A stretch of 64,000 bases of DNA, taken from positions 44,671,501-44,735,500 of the forward strand of contig CP142458.1 in assembly GCA_038049695.1 (NCBI GenBank), read 5' to 3'. The stretch's first letter is position 1. Each line of letters begins with the position of its first letter. A program made the position numbers and the translations under genes. Positions 8,709 through 19,013 of the stretch are shown here, piece after piece. Source of the stretch: Cinnamomum chago (Eukaryota; Streptophyta; Magnoliopsida; Laurales; Lauraceae). The notes below the pieces were generated by a model. That model did not search any database and was not told where the DNA came from. It saw only the letters and a program-made list of their open reading frames with translations.

Positions 8709-10587
8709 TGAAAGTCCACGAGGATCCTAACCCTAGAGGGGGGGTGAATAGGGTGAGCTACAATTGTGACCAATTTAAACCAATTTTAATTTCTCAAACT
8801 AAACTAGTCACATGTGATGAATTATCATACAATATGCGGAAGCTAATACAAAAACAAACACCACATAGCAATCACCACAACACAATATTTATAGTGGTTC
8901 GGCCAACGTGCCTACATCCACTACCGGCTTGTGTATCCAACACCCCACCGGATTCCTCTATTTATGCTTTTTACTAGGCTAAGCAATAACCCTTACAATG
9001 ATGCTTTTCAAGGCTAAACAACAACCTCTCAATGTGCTTTTAGAGGCTAAGCAATAACCTTTACAAAATGCTTTTCTTAGGCTAAGCAATAACCTTACAC
9101 AATGCTTTTCTTAGGCTAAGCAATAACCTTTACAAATCAATATTTCTCTAAGAAAGTGTTTACTCAACACTCTAAGAGATTACAATTTAAGCTCAAATAA
9201 ATTGCCTCTAAATAGGCGGATATGAAAATGAAAATCCTAACTCACACAAACACTCAATGAATGCAAAGATGTATGCTTATGAAGTGTGTGTGTGAAAACT
9301 TCAATCAAGTTTAAAAGTAAGCTCAATCAATTTATGCTTAATGCAATTTGAAAGTTTAAGGCACAAAAAGATATGATTGAAGTTCTATGCAAATCACTTG
9401 AACAATTACACACTTGTGAATGATATGAAAATCTAAAGATCACAAGTTGTATGAAAGTGTTTAAGCCTAATCAAGTGATGCATGTGCAATGTTGTTTTCA
9501 AAAACTAATTTGACTAAAGATTAAATGAATGAAAACAACAAGGGAAGTTTCAACCAAGTGAAGTAATCATGCAATAAAGGAAATCAAAGATTTATGGCTA
9601 AGCATGATTAAGAAAGTTTAAAACAAAACTTGGGTTGAAATCAAAGTGATGAATCCAATCTTGAATATCAAAGATGGAGGGAAGAAAGGATTCAACACAT
9701 CATTGTTATCATGCTTGAAATCATTTTCCAAAGTTTCAAATAAAGCACATAACAAATGATTAATTAAAAGTAAAACTTACTTGGAGATTTAACTTAGTTG
9801 ATCCAAGCTTAAGCTTTACTTAATGACCCCTTGATGTCTCTTAGATCATCCCCTTTGTCTTCTCTCAAAGCTCCTCAAAGAGGGTTTCAAAATCTCCAAC
9901 CAAAGACAAAGGAAAGAACTCATTTATATCCCCAAAACAGCCCAACGGCTATATCCCCGGTTGACCGGCCATGACAGGCCGGTTGACCGGCCAAGCACAA
10001 CGGTCATAAAAATGCCCGTTTGAGCTTCAGAAACCCGGTTAACCGGCAGTCTGGCCGGTTGACCGGCCACACATGGCCGGTTGACCGGGCCTGCCCAGAA
10101 ATTCCCATTTTTTGGGTTTCTTGAAGATTTTCTTTGGGGATCTTTTGGGCCATTAAAATCAAGCTTTTTCACATGTTTTAAATCATTCAAAGATGTATAA
10201 AAACATGAAACATCCAAAGCCTAAAATGATTTGAAACTTTAAACCATAGGCTAGCTTGATTTCTAAAAACTCCTTTTTCAAAAACAATGCATACATATAT
10301 GATTATGAAGGGATGTATGTATGCAAAGTTCAAACCTAAATTGACAAGATGATTTTCCAAATATAATGCACAATGAATTAGGTTTTCAAAAGAGTTTGAG
10401 TTTCAAAACCAATGCATCCAAGTTTAAAACCAAAACATGCATAAAACAAGAACTTTTCCAAATCTTAAAAGCTATGCATGTATGAAACTAAATTTCAAGG
10501 TTTTCTAAAACAATGCAAGTGTGAGAATTCAAATGATGCTAAAGTGCAAATGCATCCACCAAATTGCAAATTACAAAATCCCTAACA
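8709..10587 (-). repeat. Element E 5' LTR
   Basis: Partner of 2,665-4,569, with about three substitutions between them. It has seven G in the G-run (twelve in the partner) and five palindromes rather than six, one 21-bp unit fewer. The cores start at 9,959, 9,981, 10,037, 10,057 and 10,079, and the TATA box is at 9,920-9,933. Confidence 0.93.
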
Positions 10588-10592
10588 CAAAC

Positions 10593-11739
10593 TACCAATC
10601 ACACTAGCATAGTCAAGTTGTGCCACACTATCACCATTATTCTTTACTAATTTAATACTTGGATCAAAAGGAGTGGACACTGGTTTACAGTTAAAGTGAT
10701 CAAACTTTTTCAACATTATTTCAATGTAATGTGATTGAGTCAATTTAATTCCAGTGTTATCTCTAATAATTTTAATTCCCAGATTTACACTTGCTTCTCC
10801 CAAGTCTTTCATATCAAAATTATTGGAGAAAAGTGACTTTGTTTCTTTGACACAATCCAAATTAGTTCCAAAGATCAACAAATCATCAACATATAAGCAT
10901 AAAATTATTGTAGACTCACCAAAAGTTTTATAGTAAATACATTTTTCAACCTCATTTATTTTGAAGCCATTTGAAAGAATAATCTTATCAAACTTCATAT
11001 GCCACTGTTTTGGTGCCTGTTTTAGTCCATATAAGGACTTTAACAACTTACACACCTTATGCTCTTGTCCTTTTATTTCATAACCCTTCGGTTGATACAT
11101 ATAAATCTCCTCCTCTAGATCACCATTTAGAAAAGTTGTTTTTAAATCCATCTGATGAATATATAAATTATGCACAGCAGCTATAGAAATCAAAGTCCTA
11201 ATGGAACTTATTCTTGATACAGGTGAAAAAGTATCAAAGAAATCTACCCCATCCGTTTGCCTAAAGCCTTTGGCTACTAGCTTGGCTTTGTATTTCTCTA
11301 TTGTTCCATCAGGTCTTAGTTTTTTCTTAAGGACCCATTTGCACCCTAAAGGCTTGGTACCTGAAGGTAAATCAGCTAGTTCCCAAGTATGATTTGCTAA
11401 AATGGTTTCTATTTCATCATCTAATGCTTCCTTACAAAAGGCAGCATCATGGGCAGACATTGCCTCCTTATAAGTAGATGGGTCCTTTTCTATTAGATAA
11501 GTCTCAAAGTCAGGACCGAAACTAGTGGATGTCCTAACTCTCTTGCTTCTCCTAAGTTGGGGTACCTCTTCTTCTGGAATTTCCAAAATTCTTGTAGATG
11601 AGGGGGTTTCAGATGTAATTCTAGTTTTAAAAGGAAAAACATCTTCAAAGAAGTCTGCATCTCTAGACTCAACTAGAGTTTGGTCTCCAATTTTCAGGAA
11701 TCTATAGACAGCACTATCTTGTGCATAACCTATGAACAC
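10593..11739 (-). pseudogene. Copia-A reverse transcriptase region
   Basis: The minus strand carries a long Ty1/Copia reverse transcriptase: KWVLKKKLRPDG, KARLVAKGF-type KAKLVAKGFRQ, MDLKTTFLNGDL, YGLKQAPKQWH and the catalytic LYVDDLLIFG. The frame ends at the insertion point of element E, after ASVIGSL. The enzyme would copy element RNA into DNA. It belongs to the broken Copia-A element and is a fossil. Confidence 0.9.
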
Positions 11740-11923
11740 ACATTCCCATCAGTGGGGTCCTAACTTCGGCCTTTTGGGGTAAACTATCCTAACATGGGCT
11801 AGACAACCCCAAACTCTAAAATATCTAAGGTTAGGCTTTCTTCCCTCCCAAATTTCAAAGGGTGAACTGTTAGTCTTAGAATGTAAAATTCTATTTAAGA
11901 TATAACAAGAAGTCAACAAAGCT

Positions 11924-12750
11924 TCACCCCCACAGATTTTTTGGACAACTGGATGAATTCATCATACAATTAACCATTTCAATCAAAGTCCGATTTTTTC
12001 TTCCTGCTATCTCATTTTGTTGAGGTGTGTAAAGAGTAGTAGTTGTCCTTTTAATTCCTTGGGATTCACAGAAGTCCAGAAAGTCTTTTGAAGTGTATTC
12101 ACCACCTCTATCACTTCTAAATTTAATTACTTTTCTATTTAATTTATTTTCAACTTCAGACAAATAAATTTTAAATTTAGATAAAGCTTCATCTTTAGTT
12201 CTAAGTAAATATACATAGGTATATCTAGAGCAATCATCAATAAAAGTAATAAAATAGTATTTTCCACCTCTAGTCATAGTGTTACTTAAATCACATATAT
12301 CAAAATGCACTAACTGAAGTAACTCAGTTTCTCTGTCCACTTTATGAAAAGGCTTTCGAGTAATTTTGGATTGAGAACATATTTCACATTTCTTATTTTC
12401 ATCTTTATATTTCTCAATCAATCCATCATTACTCATACTTTTTAATTTTATAAAATTAATATGTCCTAGTCTACCATGCCAGTCAAAAACAAAAGCAACT
12501 ATGTAAGCAGAAGAGGATGCATTATTATTGATTACATTTAACTTAAACATACCATCACAAGCATAACCCTTACCAACAAAAATACCTTTTTTACTAATTA
12601 CAAACTGATCAGACTCTATTACCTGCTTGAAGCCGGCTTTGTTGAGAAGAAAACCAGAAACTAAATTTTTTTCTCATCTCTGGAGCATGAAGCACATTCA
12701 GCAATATCACAGTTTTTTTGGAAGTGAATTGAAGTTCAACCTTCAGTTAG
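11924..12750 (-). pseudogene. Copia-A integrase and protease remnant
   Basis: The minus strand shows the Copia integrase: zinc-binding HHCC region (WHGRLGHINF, CEICSQSKITRKPF) and catalytic core pieces (VHFDICDL, FITFIDDCSRYTYVYLL, KFRSDRGGEYTS, TTTLYTPQQNEIAGRKNRTL). Beyond about 12,560 a short remnant of the Gag/protease junction remains before the element stops near 12,750. The copy is broken. Confidence 0.85.
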
Positions 12751-12914
12751 TAACTCGCATCATTGATTTTTGGAAAACTCCAAAAATTAGGGCGCTTTCC
12801 TAATCCAAATTAGGGCAGTGTCAACATTCTATGCATGCACCCCCTATTTCTAGCAAGATGCCAAAAGTAATGCGCAATTTTAAATAGGAAAGTCAGAAAG
12901 TCACCTTTACTGGC

Positions 12915-12934
12915 GCTCCCCGGCAACAGCGCCA
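12915..12934 (-). promoter_or_regulatory. Primer-binding site, tRNA-Asp type
   Basis: The minus strand reads TGGCGCTGTTGCCGGGGAGC. Athila-like Gypsy elements use tRNA-Asp as primer and show almost this sequence. It sits about 25 bp from the estimated LTR end. Confidence 0.75.
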
Positions 12935-14094
12935 AAAGCATCGGACCCCAAGTATAGGGTGCAATTGTAGTAATAATCTGGTGAGTCTAGGTCGATCCAC
13001 AGGGAGCAATGCTTTTTAAGAAGCTTTCCAACTTTAACGTGTCCTAATTTAGAAACTAAATCTAACCTAATAAAGAAACTAATCAAATTACAAGAAAATT
13101 CCTAAAAACTGAAAATTAAAAATTACAACTTTCCAAATAAAAAAATAAACCTAAACTAAATAAAGAAACCTAGTTTATTCAATCATATTCTAACTATAAC
13201 CTGCAAAGCTGACAAACTCATCAAAACAACCAATTTAATATAAAATAAATCAAAACAAATTTTCCTAAATTAGATCCTAATTACCAAAATCACGTTTTAT
13301 GCAAATATGAATGATCTATAATTCCCTAAATACTAACAATGCAATTTTATGCAAGTTTTTATAAATCTGATGCATGCTGTAAAAAATTCTAAGTATGGAA
13401 ACTCTTACACAGGCCCAATTTCACTGGACTGTACGACTAGTCTAAGATGATATGAACCTAAATCTAATGGCTGGAATCAATACTCTGATGATGCATGAAC
13501 ACAACAAAAAACAAGAATGGAAAAAGGACTTAAACGAAAAAGATATGATCACCTAAAGATGCCTACTTGAACTAGTTATGATGCTGAAATCTGATCGTAG
13601 GCTGTCCAACTACCCATGTTTGGGCCCATGGTTGACACGGTTCCCGAGGTTATTTTTGATTGAAGTTCTGGGGTTTCAAAGTCCAATTACCATACTTTAA
13701 ATCTGTTATTTTTCGGACCAAAACATTCATGTTTACATAGTTTTTAAATTGCGCACTTTTGTAGCATAGTTGGGTCAATTCTGCTGAAATTGTATAGAAT
13801 TTTTCACTATTCACATATCAAGTCCGAATTTAGTCTTTCTAATCAGTTCATAATCTTGTGATTTTAGCAACAAAAAACTTGATCTAATGCAATTTCTAAA
13901 TATGATGTATGCACAAAGACACTTTCCACCCATATATCACTACAAGAAATCTAGGCTGTTGTGACGAAATTTGATGACGAAATTTTTTTTGTCTTAAAAA
14001 GAACACCCAAAGAGGACGAAATATAAATTTTGTCATTTGTTTTCATTTTTTCCAAAAGTATAGAAGACGAAAAAAATTTTTCATATGCAAAAAT

Positions 14095-14900
14095 AAGGCG
14101 CCAACGTCATTTGCGTTGGCGCCAATTATTTTAGCTCATTGGAGACGAACATTTTTGTCACAAAATATTTTTTTTTGCGACGAACGTAACTTGTCACCAA
14201 TAAGGATAAGTTATGGAAGACGAACATATTTCGTCACCAAAATAAGGCGCCAATTTCATTTGCTTTGGCGCGAATTATTTTAGCTCATTGGAGACGAACA
14301 TTTTTGTCACAAAATATAATTTCTTTTTGCGATGAACGTAATTCGTCACCAATAAGGATAAGTTATGAAAGACGAAAATATTTGGTCACCAAAATAAGGC
14401 GTCATTTTCATTTGCGTTGGCGCGAATTATTTTAGCTCATTGGAGACGAACATTTTTGTCACAAAATATAATTTTTTTTTGTGACGAACGTAATTCGTCA
14501 CCAATAAGGATAAGTTATGGAAGACGAACATATTTCGTCACCAAAATAAGGCGCCAATTTCATTTGCTTTGGCGCGAATTATTTTAGCTCATTGGAGACG
14601 AACATTTTTGTCACAAAATATAATTTTTTTTTGTGACGAACATAATTCGTCACTATTAAGGATAAGTTATGGAAGATGAAAATATTTGGTCACCAAAATA
14701 AGGCGCTAATTTCATTTGCGTTGGCGCAAATTATTTTAGCTCATTCGAGACGAACATTTTTGTCACAAAATATAGTTTATTTTTGCGACGAACGTAATTC
14801 ATCACTAATAAGGATAAGTTATAGAAGACGAAAATATTTCGGCCAACAAAATAAGGCTCCAATTTCATTTGCGGTGGTGCCAATTTCATTCGTACTTGAG
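14095..14900. repeat. Six tandem ~151-bp units in CACTA-1
   Basis: Units begin with AAGGCG or a variant at 14,095, 14,244, 14,396, 14,548, 14,700 and 14,853, a period of 149-153 bp. The first unit begins with a GGCGCCAA / TTGGCGCC inverted repeat about 11 bp apart; later units keep it imperfectly. Each contains several GACGAA/TTCGTC motifs. The array multiplies the putative transposase-binding motif. Confidence 0.85.
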
Positions 14901-14944
14901 CCTATTCCTCTCTTACAAATAATGCTTTGGAAAAGCCTTTAAAA

Positions 14945-15401
14945 TGACTAAAATGGGCCCCCCCAGGCCCTAACGTCCATCCCCCTCCCCCCAATCCAAC
15001 GCCCCTTTTCCAAAACCCATTTCCCCCTTTTTCCCTCCATCTATCCCGGTCTCTCTTTTCCAAAACCCTTTTCCCCCTTTTCCAAAACCCTTTTCCAGAA
15101 GAGGAGAGAACAACCCTTTTCCCCATTTTCCAGAACCCTTTTCCAACATCTCCCACCCATCGTCTCAGGCAGTAGCCCCATGGCCCATTGGCCCCCATCA
15201 ATCATCATCACCCTCCATCAACACACGCAGTGCAAACCCATCCCTGATCAGTGATCCCTCTCGTCTCTACTTTTCTCAGTCTGTCTCGCCTAGAACTCGC
15301 AGATGCAGCCACCATCACCAATCACCATCATCTGCGCCCATCATCCTCCATCCAGGAGTCCGCCACCTCCAGGTACACCTACCTCTCTTAGTCTCTGCTA
15401 C
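14945..15401. other. C-rich segment of unknown origin inside CACTA-1
   Basis: A pyrimidine-rich stretch that differs in composition from the AT-rich sequence around it, with repeated CTTTTCCAAAACCC-like words at about 15,005-15,140 and a CATCATCACC-rich tail. It resembles a plant 5' leader or promoter region and may be a captured host fragment, but I recognise no gene and no convincing coding frame. Confidence 0.4.
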
Positions 15402-15587
15402 TGTGAGAACTTGGTTCGGGCAGTACCCTTCACAACGAGGCCTAGCGTGTCAACCACGGGCTTCAAACGGTGAGTCTCCGTTAGCCCGTATTGGAAATAT
15501 CCAAGTCCTGACCTTGGGCTTATAAGTCAAACCCCGTATTAACTTAGCATGAGGCTTTTTAAAACCGTGGGGCCCCGGAAATTGTAA

Positions 15588-15655
15588 GAACTCGGAAGTT
15601 AAGTGTGCTCGGGCGGGAGCAGTACTAGGATGGGTGACCTCCTGGGAAGTCCCCG
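15588..15655 (+). repeat. 5S rRNA-derived segment in left Cassandra LTR
   Basis: The words GAACTCGGAAGTTAAG, TGCTCGGGCGGGAGCAGTAC and GGATGGGTGACCTCCTGGGA match the 3' half of plant 5S rRNA, including box A and box C of the internal RNA polymerase III promoter. The 5' half of 5S rRNA is absent, so this is not a 5S gene. Confidence 0.85.
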
Positions 15656-15943
15656 CGCGTGCACGTGCCCCAAAGCAAACAATTTCATGCTGAGTTGGGC
15701 GGGGCTGTGACAGTTGGTATCAAAGCCAACGACGACTCTATTTCTAGTGGGGGAGAATGTGAGATCTTGGTCCGGGCGGTACCCTTAACCACGGGGCGTA
15801 GCGTGTCAACCACGAGCTTCAAACGGTGAGTCTCCGTTAGCCCGCATCGGAAATATCCAAGTCCTGACCTTGGGCTTATAAGTCAAACCCCGTATTAACT
15901 TAGTATGAGGCTTTTTAAAACCATGCGGCCCCGGAAATTGTAA

Positions 15944-16010
15944 GAACTCCGAAGTTAAGCATGCTCGGGCGGGAGTAGTACAAGGATGGGTGACCTCCTG
16001 GGAAGTCCTT
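15944..16010 (+). repeat. 5S rRNA-derived segment in right Cassandra LTR
   Basis: Same 5S-like block as in the left LTR (GAACTCCGAAGTTAAGCATG, then GGATGGGTGACCTCCTGGGA). It is closer to true 5S rRNA at the first box than the left copy is. Confidence 0.85.
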
Positions 16011-17000
16011 GAGTTGGGCGGGGCTGCAACATTCTTTATATTAAATGCAACAAAATTATTTCGTCTCTATTTCTTATATTTATGAAAAAATATTTGTCTC
16101 TAATTTCTTCCTTTAATGACAAAATATTTTGTCACTAATTACTTACAAGTATGTTTCCAACAGAGTGCATTGGTGACGAAAAAAATTACTTACAAGTATG
16201 TTTCACAAATTTATCTTTTTCAATGACGAATGTTTTTCGTCTCCAATACCTTTTAGCGACATGGCTTTGGCAACAAAATGGGTGACGAAATTTTTTTGTC
16301 TTAATTAGTTTCGGTGACGAAATATGTACATTTTGGGACAAATGTGTATCGTCCTTAAACCTCAAATTTCTTGTAGTGTATTATGCAAGTAACAAAAAAT
16401 AGTAAGTTTCTACTAAACAAGGAAAAGATGCAAGTTGGGTTTTTTCAAAACTGGAATTTGTAAATGAAAAAAATCATATTATTAACTTTAAAATAAAACA
16501 AAAGGGGTGGAAAATAAAAAGCGGAAAAGTAGTACCAAAGATCTAGAAACTAGACAATCCCACAAGTATTGACAATGCGATTATGCAGTCCTCTCTTCTC
16601 AGATTAGGAAAAAAACAAAGCAAGTGATTACTTAATGTCTCTTGGCTTTTAATCCATTTATTTTATTTTCAAAAACCTAGATCTAATCATGTGAAATATT
16701 GTCTCCAATCAGAACACATAAAAGAACCAGAATGAGAAAATTAACACACTTACATAGAGAATACGCAGAATCAATCCAAGTGATGTCTTTATTCCTTGAT
16801 CTTGAAGTACAAAAAATTAATGTTCTTCTCTCATTTTCATTATCTCAACATGGCCTCTCAACCTATGTCTAAAGAATTAGAAGGGAGAAGAAGAAAGGGA
16901 TTAGCGAGAGAAAGGGTGGATGGGAGTGGAGAGGGAGAGAGGACTTACAAGATTTTCAACTACAAGGCCCTTGGACGTCAAGCCACTTTGTTGGTTTCCT

Positions 17001-17010
17001 TTTTATAATT
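17001..17010 (-). promoter_or_regulatory. TATA box candidate in Athila-like LTR
   Basis: The minus strand reads AATTATAAAA about 0.9 kb into the LTR from its start at 17,944. Two GGACGTCC palindromes lie about 210-250 bp upstream (17,222-17,229 and 17,252-17,259). The choice of this TATA among AT-rich sequence is uncertain. Confidence 0.4.
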
Positions 17011-18540
17011 TTTTGATGCTTCTTTGTTTGGTTAGATTCCTCTTCCATTTTGGCTTGAACTCCAAGCAATCCTCCTATCTTGGCAACTTTTCTTGCTAAT
17101 GATAAAGTCTTGTAGTCTCATTCTTTCCATCTTTGGACTCCTCAAAACATCTTTAAGATTGCACATGAGAAGGACTCCAAAAAAATTCAGCTTGTGTGCC
17201 AACTTTTTTCTCTCATATGTGGGACGTCCAAGACTTGTGGACCCCACTAGTGGACGTCCAACACAACTTGGTTTCTCCTCTTTTTTTATTCTTGATTTTA
17301 CTTCCTTCTTAATCTTTATCTCCTTCTTGGATTAGATTTCTTCTTCCACAAGTTTGACTCTTCTAAGCTTCTTTAGATCTTCTTTCCATTCTTGAACAAA
17401 TCTCTTTCTTGAATTTGAATCACAATTTTTTTGCAACACACAGAAAAAAATATTTCTCAAAATCTTGGAAACTTGCATGCTAACAAAATGGGGCTCCTCC
17501 TTGGGCGTGTAGTGTGGTCCCTACTCAATTGCTTTTCAATGCGGGTCCCATTTCTTGTTTTCTCCTACAAATTGAAAGAGATAAATTTAATATTAATTAT
17601 ATGTAAGAAAATAATTATGAACCATGTATGGGATCCTACATGCCTAGTGATGCACCAAAATAACCATCTTTCCAAAAATATCACATGGTGCCAAAAATAG
17701 CAAGATATGCATTGATGAAACCAAAAGCCTAATTTTAGGGTGATAAATGAGATGAGAAAAACTTAATTTCACAAAAGTCATGCAATTCAATGAATTTTGA
17801 CCTATTTTGACCATGTTTCCAAAAATAACCTCAAATGCACGAAATCATGAGATTGAGTGCAAAATTTATTCAATTAAACATAATTAAGTCCACAAATGCT
17901 AATGAAATGATGACCTAATGACCTAGTTTTGTGGACTTATCAGAGAGCAAACTATTATTTATAGCTAAGTGTATACCATCATTTAATTTAAGGTCCATTA
18001 TTCAGTATTCGGTCCCATCAGATGGAGAAGAGACCTATACTAATGATTACCCTAAATCATCCACCTGGAAGTTTGTGCTGGAGATTCCATAATTAACTCA
18101 TCCGATTAGGAGGTAGAATCCAAGGTCAACACATAAATCAATTACATCTCCTACAAACAAATTGTGGAGACCGTGGGAACTAAAGAAGTTCCCTCTCCTA
18201 CTTAGTTATTTAACAATGAGGGTTCTTATAGAACAGGTTAATTAAGGCCAGTTTAAAATCTAGTAGTAATAGGCAACTATGTCTTTACTACTACATCATT
18301 CTACACATAATTAAACAGGATTAATATCATATCTAGTAAGCAATGATAATAATAGAAATCCAAGCACAAAAATTAATGACAACCAGCAAAAAAAAAAAAA
18401 AAAGCCTAGCTATCATGGTCAAGTAGGATCCTTTTGTCTTCATGATTGCCACTTCTTCAAACATGCGCTTCACAGAGGGGGTCCGGGGGTGTCCCTTGGC
18501 GGGGATCGAGCTTCTGCCTTCAGAACCTGCGCCCCTTCTT

Positions 18541-18772
18541 AAGAAATTACATTGAGTCCTAAGCCTCCTTGCAAACGGAGTTCACATGCTATCTCAATAT
18601 AATCACTTCTCTAAAAAAAAATTTACATTGAACCCTAAGCCTCTTGACGAATGGAGTTCACATGCTATGTCAATATAATTACATCACCATAAAATTACAT
18701 TGAACCCTAAGCCTCTTGACGAACAGAGTTCACATGCTATGTCAATATAATTACATCACCATAAAAATTGTA
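18541..18772 (-). repeat. Three tandem ~65-bp repeats in Copia-C leader
   Basis: Three units share CCCTAAGCCTC, GGAGTTCACATGCTATGTCA and ATAATTACATCACCAT with small differences. The matching leader of the right copy (about 23,010-23,150) has two units, so copy number differs between members of the family. Confidence 0.75.
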
Positions 18773-19013
18773 TTGAATACGTAAAACAGTAACCATGAAT
18801 TTAATTCATGGGATCCATTCACATAACATACACACATGGTGACCATGATAGCCAAATCAGTAACTCAGTTGCTACAAAACAAGGGTTAGATATATCGCTG
18901 CAAAGCAGGGGTTACTTACAGCAATAGCAGACCATGTTTCCTTATAGCAGCCTATAATCTTACTATGTTTACATCAATCCATACGCAGTATCAAGATCGG
19001 CTCTGATACCAAT

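Larger units (their letters stand above)
2665..10587 (-). mobile_element. Element E: young non-autonomous LTR retroelement with only a Gag-like gene
   Basis: This 7.9-kb element has two long LTRs (2,665-4,569 and 8,709-10,587), a 5-bp target duplication caaac on both sides, a tRNA-Met type primer site beside the right LTR and a polypurine tract beside the left LTR, so it reads on the minus strand. The LTRs differ by about three substitutions over 1.88 kb plus a 21-bp repeat unit and a G-run length, so insertion is recent (order of 100,000 years or less at usual plant rates). It has no protease, integrase or reverse transcriptase. It carries one Gag-like frame and about 1.8 kb of hairpin-rich non-coding DNA. 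It looks whole for its type and must depend on enzymes from elsewhere. Element F at 42,801-49,356 is a relative. Confidence 0.92.
577..12750 (-). mobile_element. Copia-A: broken Ty1/Copia element, split by element E
   Basis: On the minus strand the order is protease remnant, integrase, reverse transcriptase, RNase H, polypurine tract, 3' LTR, which is the Ty1/Copia order. Element E is inserted between the reverse transcriptase and RNase H parts with a 5-bp target duplication (caaac at 2,660-2,664 and 10,588-10,592). The gag and 5' LTR expected beyond 12,750 are absent; Athila-like sequence starts there instead. The element is a broken fossil. Its lineage within Copia is not assigned. 1,512-2,005 holds the non-coding tail between polypurine tract and RNase H, with no other feature seen. 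Confidence 0.85.
15402..16031 (+). mobile_element. Cassandra-type TRIM with 5S rRNA-derived LTRs
   Basis: Two short direct repeats, 15,402-15,712 (311 bp) and 15,758-16,031 (274 bp), each begin TGTGAGA. Between them is only a primer site TGGTATCAAAGCC (15,715-15,727) and a purine tract AGTGGGGGAGAA (15,746-15,757). Both repeats contain 5S rRNA-like sequence. That combination defines Cassandra, a small non-autonomous plant LTR element. The right LTR lacks a stretch of about 35 bp that the left LTR has. I see no matching 5-bp target duplication. It is a fossil inside CACTA-1. Confidence 0.88.
13938..16378. mobile_element. CACTA-1: non-autonomous CACTA DNA transposon
   Basis: It starts CACTACAAGAAAT and ends with the inverted ATTTCTTGTAGTG, and is flanked by the 3-bp duplication TAT (13,935-13,937 and 16,379-16,381). 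The window also holds the empty site in the other LTR copy (393-404), which proves both ends. Motifs GACGAA and TTCGTC repeat through both ends, as expected for transposase-binding subterminal repeats. No transposase frame is present. Contents in order: subterminal repeats, six 151-bp tandem units, a C-rich stretch, a Cassandra TRIM, and right subterminal repeats. Confidence 0.95.
12751..17944 (-). mobile_element. Athila-like Gypsy element: primer site and 5' LTR
   Basis: The plus strand at 12,915-12,934 is the complement of TGGCGCTGTTGCCGGGGAGC, the tRNA-Asp-type primer site of Athila-like elements. The LTR extends right from about 12,959 to 17,944, where the sequence ...GTGGACTTATCA meets Copia-C leader sequence. 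Without the nested CACTA-1 the LTR is about 2.5 kb. It carries a minus-strand TATA box at 17,001-17,010. Only a short internal piece (12,751-12,914) survives. It inserted into the left Copia-C copy. The family call is moderately secure. Confidence 0.7.

Noticed and set aside
14902-15201. Glycine/arginine-rich minus-strand protein
   Set aside because: It is translation of a C-rich low-complexity stretch with repeated CTTTTCCAAAACCC words, not a protein-like sequence.
15715-15727. tRNA gene suggested by TGGTATCAAAGCC
   Set aside because: It is a primer-binding site complementary to tRNA-Met; no cloverleaf can be built around it.
15588-16010. 5S rRNA gene(s)
   Set aside because: Only the 3' half of 5S rRNA is present, twice, within short LTRs with a primer site and purine tract between them. 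This is Cassandra, not an rRNA gene.
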